Below, in pieces: positions 6,227 through 12,444 of a stretch of 12,444 nucleotides of DNA. The notes below the pieces were generated by a model that was not told where the DNA came from, did not search any database, and saw nothing but the letters and a program-made list of their open reading frames with translations. A program made the translations under genes and the position numbers. The stretch is from an uncultured Collinsella sp. (GTDB lineage Bacteria > Actinomycetota > Coriobacteriia > Coriobacteriales > Coriobacteriaceae): assembly GCA_902470915.1 (NCBI GenBank), contig CABRIB010000063.1, positions 1 through 12,444 of the forward strand, read 5' to 3'. Positions within the stretch are counted from its first letter, which is position 1. Each line of letters starts with the position of its first letter.

Positions 6227-7760
6227 CAGAACCTCCCCAATGTTTTTGGTACAGGCGGACCACCATACGTTCAAACGCACTGCGCGGATCACCGCCCACG
6301 CGCTTGTCCTCGTAGCGTTGCTCAACACGGTCGAGCACCCGGCCAAGTTCGGTAAACCAGCCCGTCTTGTCAGTAGCCACCATGGGCTGTTGACTCAGGA
6401 TACGATACGGCAAGTTGGCGGTATAGGTATCGAGCCGCAGCAGCGCCACGATAAAAAACACCGCTGCACCCAACAAAAAGCCAAAGCCGTAAAACTGCTG
6501 CGGCAAGAGCAGAGAAACGGCAGTCGCCAGCCCGGCCACATCGGCAAACAGCCCCGAGGCCAGCACGGCCCCCTTGTAGTCGGTAAAGTACAACAAGATG
6601 AGCAACACCGTATTGCCCACGGCATACAGGCCGTAGCCCACGCACAACGTGCGAAAATACCCGTGCATCAGGTTATTAAAGCCCAACGGTAGGGCCGACA
6701 GCACCGTGGTCTCGAGCGAGATGACCGCCGCCGTCACAAACAGCTGCTTGAGCGCACAAAACCGCAGTTCTCGGTTGAGCGTGGCAAGCATTTCCTCCTC
6801 GGCCACCACAATGTCGCCCACCACGCCGCCGTCGTTGAACAGGCTGTAGTAGTCGCGGTAGCGCGGATAGAAATTGACCTCGACCGAGACCACAAAGTTG
6901 ACGGACGTGACCAGGATCGTCAAAAACGCGATGAGCGCCGGCACATCGTGGTAGGGCGCACCATAAAACAAGCCCTTGACCTGCACGCCAATGGGACCGG
7001 CCCAAATTATCACCAAGTGCGCAAAGAGACCCAGGTTGGTAAACAAGCCCGTGAGCGCCAGCGGAATAAACTGATCGAGCCACTGCAAAAAGAGCCAGGG
7101 GCTGCGTTCGCTCTGCGGAAAATATCGGTACAGCAGCACCACGTCCCAGGCGAGCATGACGCCGTAGCCCAGAGCAATTGACGTCAACAGGCCCTCGACC
7201 GGCGGCAGTCCCAGCGCCAGCGCGGCCAGGGCGCACAGGCACGCCACGCCAATGGCAACCGCAAAGCTGCATAGGATACCGCGGTAATCCTTGATGGCCG
7301 TGAGGTAACTCATGCCGTTCCAGTTGACGATCATAATGTTAAACAGCCACAGGCACAGCAGTCCCTGCAGCAGCGTGGCGCCCGAGAACAGCAAAAAGAC
7401 GCCGTAGAGCACGGTGCCCGCAACGAGCATGATGGCATTAGACCCCCAAAACGAAGGCAGGATCTCATCCTCGCGCTCGGCAAAGAGCATGTCGGCCAAA
7501 AAGCGCGTGACCGGCATAGAGAAAAAACTCGTGAGCGTGAGCGACGCCAGCAGCGTATAGGTCACCATGCACACCAGCAAGTCCTGGTTGGCTCGGCCCA
7601 CGCCCCACAGACCGCACAGCACCAAGATACCCACCTGGAGCAGCACGCCCAACAGCATGGGGCCCGTGCACACAATGCCGGCGTAGCCGTAAGCGCGCAT
7701 CGTGGCAAACAGACCCTTACGCCTAAACAGGCGCTTGAGCTCAAAACCGATTCCGGCCAC
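6216..7760 (-). CDS. pelG: PelG, Pel exopolysaccharide transporter
   Basis: A 514-residue polytopic membrane protein of the PelG family, related to polysaccharide flippases. It starts with the characteristic MAGIGFELKRLF amphipathic segment, has about twelve hydrophobic stretches between 25 and 435, and ends with a charged cytosolic tail of about 70 residues. PVTRFLAD at 83-90 is a recognisable family segment. In the Pel system PelG moves the polymer made by PelF across the membrane in a complex with PelD and PelE. The start codon is GTG (7760-7758), with GGGGAG 6 nt upstream, 3 nt after pelF ends. Its last codons contain the ribosome binding site and start of the CotH gene, so those two are translationally coupled. 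Confidence 0.93.
   Translation of the reverse strand: MAGIGFELKRLFRRKGLFATMRAYGYAGIVCTGPMLLGVLLQVGILVLCGLWGVGRANQDLLVCMVTYTLLASLTLTSFFSMPVTRFLADMLFAEREDEILPSFWGSNAIMLVAGTVLYGVFLLFSGATLLQGLLCLWLFNIMIVNWNGMSYLTAIKDYRGILCSFAVAIGVACLCALAALALGLPPVEGLLTSIALGYGVMLAWDVVLLYRYFPQSERSPWLFLQWLDQFIPLALTGLFTNLGLFAHLVIIWAGPIGVQVKGLFYGAPYHDVPALIAFLTILVTSVNFVVSVEVNFYPRYRDYYSLFNDGGVVGDIVVAEEEMLATLNRELRFCALKQLFVTAAVISLETTVLSALPLGFNNLMHGYFRTLCVGYGLYAVGNTVLLILLYFTDYKGAVLASGLFADVAGLATAVSLLLPQQFYGFGFLLGAAVFFIVALLRLDTYTANLPYRILSQQPMVATDKTGWFTELGRVLDRVEQRYEDKRVGGDPRSAFERMVVRLYQKHWGGSDDR
6232..6238 (-). promoter_or_regulatory. Strong ribosome binding site for the CotH gene, inside pelG
   Basis: GGGGAGG on the minus strand ends 5 nt before ATG 6226 and encodes Trp-Gly-Gly near the PelG C terminus. 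It fixes the CotH start at the residue that opens a lipoprotein signal peptide and rules out the longer in-frame start at 6346. Confidence 0.85.
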
Positions 7761-7763
7761 CGG

Positions 7764-9191
7764 CTACTCCCCCTCTCTGGGCAGGTTAAACGCACGCGCC
7801 GTCTCGTCGTACAGCGCGCGATAGTTGGCGAGCATCTGCTCGTGCAAGAAGTACGTGGCAACGCGACGCTGGCCGCGCTCCCCCATCTCAATGCGACGAG
7901 CGCGGCTTGTGCACATGCGTTCCATGGCATCGGCCAAGCCCTTGCGATACATTGGCGGCGTCACAAAACCCGCCACGCCAAAGTCGTCGCCCGGGGCGCC
8001 TTCGAGAAGCTCGCGACAGCAGCCCACCTCAGTCGTCACGCAGGGACGGCGCGCTGCAAGCGACTCCAGCACGCTGAGCGGCTGGCCCTCGGAGATGCTC
8101 GTCAAAATGGTAAAGTCGAGCTTTTCCATGTACTCGACCACGTTGACGCGGCCGGTAAAGATCAGGTCGCGCACGCCCAGGGTTTCGACCAGCGCGTGGC
8201 ACTCGGCGCCGTACTCCTCGTCGTCCACGCCACCCATGATGTGCAGGCGCACCTTGGGCAGGCGCTCGTGCAGCTCAAAGAAGGCATAAATCATGGTCTT
8301 GACATCCTTGATGGGCGCCAGGCGCACCACCGCGCCAATGTCCACCCAGCCGTCATCGATCTTTAAGGGAATATCCTTAAAGCGATCGAACTGGATGCCG
8401 TTGGGGATGACCAGGCATTTGTCCGCATCGCAGCCCATATCAATCTGCGTCTTGCGGGCGTTATGGAACAAACTCGTCACGCGGAAGGCGCGGCGGTAAA
8501 TCTCCTCCGAAAGCAGGTAGAAAAAGCGAATCCAGCGGTCCTTAAACGACGGCACCACCCAATCGGCGCGAATGATCTCTTCCTCGCGCTCGCGGGTATA
8601 GATGCCATGCTCGGTCAGCAGCACCGGCGCATGGTGAACGCTTGAGCCCAGGCAGGCGAGCAGGCCACCGTAGCCGGTCGAGATAGCATGGTACACATCG
8701 GCCACCGGCACCTCGCTGCCCAACAGGTAGAGCGCGGGCAGCAACATGGAGCGCATGGTGTGGAATGCATCGGCAAAGGGCGTGTAGGGATACTCGGCCA
8801 GGCACACATCGCGAAAGATATCCATAAACGTGCGGCTCTGCAAAAACGAGAGCGGATGCACGCGACGGCGGTGGAAGATATCGAATAACACGTCCCAGTC
8901 CGGATTGGAGAGCGACACCAGTCGGCGTAGCGCCTCGCGCTCACGGTCGTTAAAACTGGCTTCGTGCTGCTCGCCCGAAAGCCGCAGGGCATCGTCCAGG
9001 AACACCTCGTGCACCTCGACCACGTTGCTGGGCAGCTCGTAGACAAATTTGCCGCGGTCGGCAGCATGCGCGCCAATCACCCACAGCACGAACTCGTGCT
9101 CGGGCATGGCCTGGATATAGCCATGCATCCAGGTAGATACGCCGCCGTGCACATAGGGGTAGCAACCCTCGAGTACCAAGCAGATTCTCAT
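7764..9191 (-). CDS. pelF: PelF, GT4-family glycosyltransferase
   Basis: A 475-residue cytosolic glycosyltransferase of the GT4, GT-B fold type and the predicted Pel polymerase. The N-terminal Rossmann half opens with MRICLVLEGCYPYVHGGVSTW, the glycine-rich acceptor-side loop typical of PelF. LLTEHGIYTRER (191-202) is a family-specific segment. The donor-binding half shows NGI (264-266), RLAPIKD (290-296) with Arg290 and Lys295, and the EX7E motif Glu368 to Glu376 in SEGQPLSVLE. In Pseudomonas PelF uses a UDP-activated sugar; the donor here is not determined. No membrane segment or signal is seen, consistent with docking to PelD/PelE/PelG. The ATG at 9191 overlaps the upstream stop by 4 nt. 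Confidence 0.93.
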   Translation of the reverse strand: MRICLVLEGCYPYVHGGVSTWMHGYIQAMPEHEFVLWVIGAHAADRGKFVYELPSNVVEVHEVFLDDALRLSGEQHEASFNDREREALRRLVSLSNPDWDVLFDIFHRRRVHPLSFLQSRTFMDIFRDVCLAEYPYTPFADAFHTMRSMLLPALYLLGSEVPVADVYHAISTGYGGLLACLGSSVHHAPVLLTEHGIYTREREEEIIRADWVVPSFKDRWIRFFYLLSEEIYRRAFRVTSLFHNARKTQIDMGCDADKCLVIPNGIQFDRFKDIPLKIDDGWVDIGAVVRLAPIKDVKTMIYAFFELHERLPKVRLHIMGGVDDEEYGAECHALVETLGVRDLIFTGRVNVVEYMEKLDFTILTSISEGQPLSVLESLAARRPCVTTEVGCCRELLEGAPGDDFGVAGFVTPPMYRKGLADAMERMCTSRARRIEMGERGQRRVATYFLHEQMLANYRALYDETARAFNLPREGE

Positions 9192-11068
9192 CTGTCGCCA
9201 CCCTCCTTGCGCTCGATCGTCAGGGTCTTATCATTTGCCTTGAGCAGATACAGATTGCCCGTAAGGTGCGTTAGTTCGCCACCCGTCACCGCACCTGGCT
9301 CGCCATTATTGGCGCGGAACATGAGCCACGCCTCGTCGTGGAAATTGCCCAGACTGAGCGTCCAGGCATCCGCGCTGGTATCCATGCCCACCGTCACCGA
9401 CGAAAAGCGCTGGATGGCGCCCGAGCATTCCGAGCCGGTCTGGCGACGCAGGCCGGGCGCAAACTTGGTAAGCCAGTCCAGGTAGTCGGTCAGGCCGCCC
9501 TTGTAGACCTCCCAGCCCTCCGTAGCGCCGCGATCGGGGTCCAAAAGGTCGTCCGGGTGCATAAAGTGCGTGCTTACGTAGTGCATGTTGAGCTCGGATA
9601 CGGCAGCCAGGCGCATATAGGAATCGCCGACCATACCGCCCGAGACAATGCGCGGCTGCTCCACAATGCCATCGCTCGCCACGCCAAACTCCTGCACGTA
9701 CGGCAGGTCGGTGCCATCCTCAAAATACGTACTGGCGATGGTCTTAATGCGCGGAACGTCGGTGCCGATAAGCTTGCGCGCACGGGCCGAAAGGATATTC
9801 GACGGCGGCACGTAGACCGAGCCGTGCGCGTTGGGCAGCACCTCGTCCTGGAAAGCGATAAGCTCGTTGAGCGATGCGACAAGCGTTTCCTTGTTCTTCC
9901 ACGTCTTGTAGTCGTACAACGTGCCGTAGTCGGTGTCCCAGAGCGCGAGCGGCTGATGGTTGTAGCCGTGAAAGCCCAGCTCGCCGCCCATCTGCAGCAG
10001 CATGCCGCCAAAATAGCGGAACTGCGTGGTATCGGGTTGGCGCGCGGGCTCGGTCTGGTTGACCGCGTCCTCGTAGTTTTCGATCATCACGCCGGTATAG
10101 CGAATGCCATATTTTTGCGCGAGCTTTTGCAGATCGGGCCACCAGACCTTGGTGTAAAAATCGGCAATGGAAAGGCCGTAGTCACGCTTGATATAAGTAC
10201 CGTCGCCCGAGGGCACGGGGCTAGGAAAGTCGTCCAAATAGAACACGGCGCTGTTGATGACCGGATAGGCCGTGGCATCACCCAGCAGGCTGATCGCCGC
10301 GGCGTAAAAACCGCGCATGACCTTGTCGTAGATGCCAATGTTGCACACCACGGTGTGACCACTGCCGCAATCGTTAGACCAAATGAGCGGCGTGCCCGCA
10401 TCGCCGGTCTTAGCCCACACGTGCGCCGTCTCGCGCAATGAAACCGAGAGCGAAGAATCGAAGGGATCCGAGAACTCGTAGCGCTCTCCCCCGCCCAGCA
10501 TAAAGTCATTGCTCGGAACGATACTTTCGGCTGCCGCATAGTCATATCCGGCCGATTCGATCCCAAGCTTGGAAGCAACAGCCTGCAGGTAGTTCGAGTT
10601 ATCTGGCGTCATGCCCAGCATGAGTGAGCCGCCCGCACTCACCCAACTCATCAGATCGGTCAGATGCGTACCCAGCCCGTCAAGCGAGGGCATAAGCACA
10701 ATCACGCGATCAAACGACGTGAGCGATGGGATCGCGTCCGCACCGTCGGTGGCAATATCAACATCGCGGTGCGCGATCTTCATGTCCAGCAAAATCTGGT
10801 CGAACTGTTCCTTTACGTCCTCGACGCCAGCTTGATCGGAATCGGTAATGACCAGGCACATGGGCTTTTGGCCAAAGATTGCCGAGGAGGCCGGCACCGC
10901 ATCGTTGGCGGCAAGCATCCCCAGCTTATGCTGGCCCGCACTGTACTGCACGCCGGCACGCTCCACTAGCAGCACGGCGGCCATGGCAATAAAGACCGCC
11001 CACACCACGAGGAGCCCCATCCAACGAAAGCGGCCTGCACGGTCGCGGATATGTTGCGCCACGCTCAT
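9188..11068 (-). CDS. pelA: DUF2194 protein, PelA-type polysaccharide deacetylase
   Basis: A 626-residue membrane-anchored extracytoplasmic protein. One transmembrane helix (about 18-36) is followed by an outside domain. Residues of about 68-265 form an alpha/beta domain (CLVITDSDQAG, RVIVLMPSLDGLG). A deacetylase-like barrel begins at FYLDDFPSP (276-284) with Asp279/Asp280, then HGYNH (367-371), whose HxxxH fits a metal site, YVPPSN (419-424) and STHFMHPDD (499-507). A beta-rich tail follows. The layout corresponds to the deacetylase part of PelA; no separate glycoside hydrolase domain is evident. Gram-positive Pel clusters, as in Bacillus cereus, use such a shortened PelA. It should remove acetyl groups from the polymer and make it cationic. 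It overlaps its neighbours by 4 nt on both sides. Confidence 0.85.
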   Translation of the reverse strand: MSVAQHIRDRAGRFRWMGLLVVWAVFIAMAAVLLVERAGVQYSAGQHKLGMLAANDAVPASSAIFGQKPMCLVITDSDQAGVEDVKEQFDQILLDMKIAHRDVDIATDGADAIPSLTSFDRVIVLMPSLDGLGTHLTDLMSWVSAGGSLMLGMTPDNSNYLQAVASKLGIESAGYDYAAAESIVPSNDFMLGGGERYEFSDPFDSSLSVSLRETAHVWAKTGDAGTPLIWSNDCGSGHTVVCNIGIYDKVMRGFYAAAISLLGDATAYPVINSAVFYLDDFPSPVPSGDGTYIKRDYGLSIADFYTKVWWPDLQKLAQKYGIRYTGVMIENYEDAVNQTEPARQPDTTQFRYFGGMLLQMGGELGFHGYNHQPLALWDTDYGTLYDYKTWKNKETLVASLNELIAFQDEVLPNAHGSVYVPPSNILSARARKLIGTDVPRIKTIASTYFEDGTDLPYVQEFGVASDGIVEQPRIVSGGMVGDSYMRLAAVSELNMHYVSTHFMHPDDLLDPDRGATEGWEVYKGGLTDYLDWLTKFAPGLRRQTGSECSGAIQRFSSVTVGMDTSADAWTLSLGNFHDEAWLMFRANNGEPGAVTGGELTHLTGNLYLLKANDKTLTIERKEGGDR

Positions 11069-11970
11069 CGGACCTCATCCCCGTCGCGCCAAAACGCCAA
11101 CTTTTCGCGGTTGTCGGCGCTCAAATACACATGTTGCTTGTCAATCGCATCGATCACACGGTGAACCTCGACACCGTTGTGGCGCATCACGGCCAGCCGC
11201 AGGCAAAGCATCCAAACCTCCTGCTCCTCGGGCACGTCGAGCACCAGCTGGTCGGTCACGACCTGCGCCTCGTCGATCTGTCCGACATCGGCCAGCGCCG
11301 TCGCGTATCGAATGCGCAGCTCAAAAGTGTCTTCGCGCTCGCAGCGACGCGCAAGCAGGCGCGCGTACTGTTGGCGCTGAATCTGAGCCACGCGCCCCTC
11401 AGCCAAACCCGAGCCCAAGTATTCACCAAGAAAATCGCAGTATTCGTTGAGGTTTTGCGCACTCGGGTCCGTCTTAAAGGCACGCTCCAGCTGCTGCAGT
11501 TTAAGGTCGGACTCCTTGGAGATCTGCGCCACCGCCGTCGCGGCATAGTGCGCCACCTCAACGTCGTCGTTAAGCTTAGCCGCCTGTAGCTGCGCCAGGT
11601 ACGCGTCGGGCTCCTCGGTGAGCATGGAAAGCATTAGACGGCGCCGGTATGCCGGGTCGTTGACGATGAGCGCCTCCTCGAGCGGCACTACGCCTGCATC
11701 GTCCTCACCACTCGGTACCGACATACTGCGATGGAGCTCGTCGTTGAAGCGCAGCGACTCCAGCGCAGACTCTTTCAGTCCCTCGCCAAACATCGCGCTG
11801 CGGATCGATAACAGAACCACCAGCAACGGGCCCCACAGCGGCACCAGCACTATCACAGCCAGCATGTGCCCGCGCACCGGCAGCAGGCCCAGCTTCATGA
11901 GCGTCCACAGCATCAGGCAAACCAGCGCATGAATCAGCAGCAAGACAGCAGCAACGACAAGCGAGATCAA
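11065..11970 (-). CDS. pelE: PelE-like membrane scaffold protein
   Basis: A 301-residue protein with two N-terminal transmembrane helices (about 3-27 and 36-57) and a cytosolic, alpha-helical remainder rich in Ala, Leu, Arg and Glu that looks like TPR repeats (about 110-300, for example LLARRCEREDTFELRIRYAT). PelE in Pseudomonas has the same plan and helps assemble the PelD-PelE-PelF-PelG inner-membrane complex. Assignment rests on architecture and position between pelD and pelA, since this family is poorly conserved in sequence. The start codon is TTG (11970-11968) after a GGGGGGTG ribosome binding site, and it overlaps the pelD stop as TTGA. The rare start and overlap suggest its level depends on translation of pelD. 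Confidence 0.78.
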   Translation of the reverse strand: MISLVVAAVLLLIHALVCLMLWTLMKLGLLPVRGHMLAVIVLVPLWGPLLVVLLSIRSAMFGEGLKESALESLRFNDELHRSMSVPSGEDDAGVVPLEEALIVNDPAYRRRLMLSMLTEEPDAYLAQLQAAKLNDDVEVAHYAATAVAQISKESDLKLQQLERAFKTDPSAQNLNEYCDFLGEYLGSGLAEGRVAQIQRQQYARLLARRCEREDTFELRIRYATALADVGQIDEAQVVTDQLVLDVPEEQEVWMLCLRLAVMRHNGVEVHRVIDAIDKQHVYLSADNREKLAFWRDGDEVR

Positions 11971-12413
11971 GCGGCACCCCCCTCACCGTCACCGGTGTAA
12001 GAAATGTGCTGCAACAGCTCCACAATGTCTTCGCCGTCGACGGGCTCCACCACAATATGCTTTGCGCTCAGGCGCTCGCGGATAATGGGCAGATCGCACG
12101 CCTTTGCCTGGCGCATAAGCAGATAGAGCACGTCGCCGTCGACCAAGCCCGCCGCGTCGCTCTCGCGGATTGCCGACCCGATTGCGCCCACCAGCTCGCC
12201 GACAGGCTCCATGCCCGGTACCACGCGCAGGAGCAAAAAACTCCCCATCTTGCTATCTGCGAGCGCCTGCTCCGCCGCGAGCTCTTGGCCAAAGGCAGTC
12301 TGCTTGAGCACGCAAGTTCCGTCAACGCAGCGTTTATCCTGCGCCACCGCCTCATAGTCAAAGGCACGGCCCAGCGCGCTTTCGACCAGGCCGCACAAGA
12401 TGCGGAACAGGTT
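11967..12413 (-). CDS. pelD: PelD-like c-di-GMP receptor, C-terminal fragment
   Basis: The C-terminal 148 residues of a larger protein; the N-terminal membrane and GAF portions lie beyond the contig end. The visible part resembles a degenerate GGDEF domain. GAIGSAIRESDAAGLVDGDVLYLLM has RxxD (Arg-Glu-Ser-Asp, 12167-12156), which is the inhibitory-site motif that binds c-di-GMP. It sits a few residues before the place of the catalytic GGDEF, which is replaced by VDGDV. That is the PelD pattern: a receptor, not a cyclase. The start of the domain is seen at FGQELAAEQALADSKMGSFLLLRV. In Pseudomonas, c-di-GMP binding to PelD switches on Pel synthesis. The apparent MYKRQ beginning of the open frame is translated adapter and must be removed. 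Confidence 0.78.
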   Translation of the reverse strand, partial: NLFRILCGLVESALGRAFDYEAVAQDKRCVDGTCVLKQTAFGQELAAEQALADSKMGSFLLLRVVPGMEPVGELVGAIGSAIRESDAAGLVDGDVLYLLMRQAKACDLPIIRERLSAKHIVVEPVDGEDIVELLQHISYTGDGEGGAA

Positions 12414-12444
12414 CTGTCTCTTATACACATCTGACGCTGCCGAC
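12414..12444 (-). other. Nextera library adapter (artefact)
   Basis: The last 31 bases begin ctgtctcttatacacatct and continue gacgctgccgac, the reverse complement of the same Nextera adapter found at 1-45. Genomic sequence ends at 12413, inside pelD. Confidence 0.97.

Noticed and set aside
6227..6346. 40-residue N-terminal extension of the CotH protein
   Set aside because: It lies inside pelG and would bury the lipoprotein signal peptide, while a strong ribosome binding site fits ATG 6226.
5366..6355. Plus-strand ORF of 329 codons opposite the CotH gene
   Set aside because: Antisense to a lipoprotein gene with clear signal peptide and kinase motifs; no domain of its own.
6216..7760. PelG as a MurJ/MATE-type flippase unrelated to Pel
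   Set aside because: The MAGIGFELKRLF N terminus, the charged C-terminal tail and the direct pelF neighbour fit PelG better.
9338..10441. Long plus-strand ORF of 367 codons opposite the DUF2194 gene
   Set aside because: Low-complexity Arg/Ala/Val/His content and no family features; antisense shadow of a gene with clear motifs.
12068..12430. Alternative minus-strand frame starting MCIRDR
   Set aside because: The start is translated from adapter sequence and the remainder is an out-of-frame shadow of pelD.

Overview
The window looks like a contig from a high-GC Gram-positive gut bacterium, most likely a Coriobacteriia member such as Collinsella. This is inferred from overall protein character, GC-rich codon use and the absence of outer-membrane Pel components; no database was searched. 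Both ends are Nextera library adapter (1-45 and 12414-12444), not genomic DNA, so usable sequence is 46-12413 and the genes at both edges are cut artificially. Every gene I can support is on the minus strand; the long plus-strand ORFs are shadows.

Right-hand 9.4 kb (3010-12413): a compact eight-gene operon, read from high to low coordinates: pelD-like (5' end missing), pelE-like, DUF2194/PelA-type deacetylase, pelF glycosyltransferase, pelG membrane transporter, CotH-family kinase lipoprotein, VTC-domain polyphosphate polymerase, and DUF4956 membrane protein. Every junction either overlaps by 4-14 nt or leaves a 3-nt gap, so the genes are probably transcribed and translated together. The first five form a Gram-positive-type Pel exopolysaccharide machine (c-di-GMP receptor, scaffold, deacetylase, polymerase, exporter) without PelB/PelC. 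The last three add a surface kinase and a polyphosphate synthesis/translocation pair. The physical coupling of a Pel polysaccharide system to CotH-VTC-DUF4956 is the most interesting content here.

Middle (2767-3009): a non-coding stretch of about 240 bp holding an 85-nt nested palindrome, a perfect 10-bp hairpin and the control region of the next gene.

Left-hand 2.7 kb (46-2766): a LacI-family repressor (ScrR-like), a sucrose-type PTS EIIBC permease (ScrA-like) and the first 16 codons of a further gene. Three 14-bp LacI-type operators are visible: two identical copies at the scrA promoter and one just upstream of the repressor gene. Together they indicate a sugar-inducible regulon with autoregulation, and they correct the start of the repressor gene.
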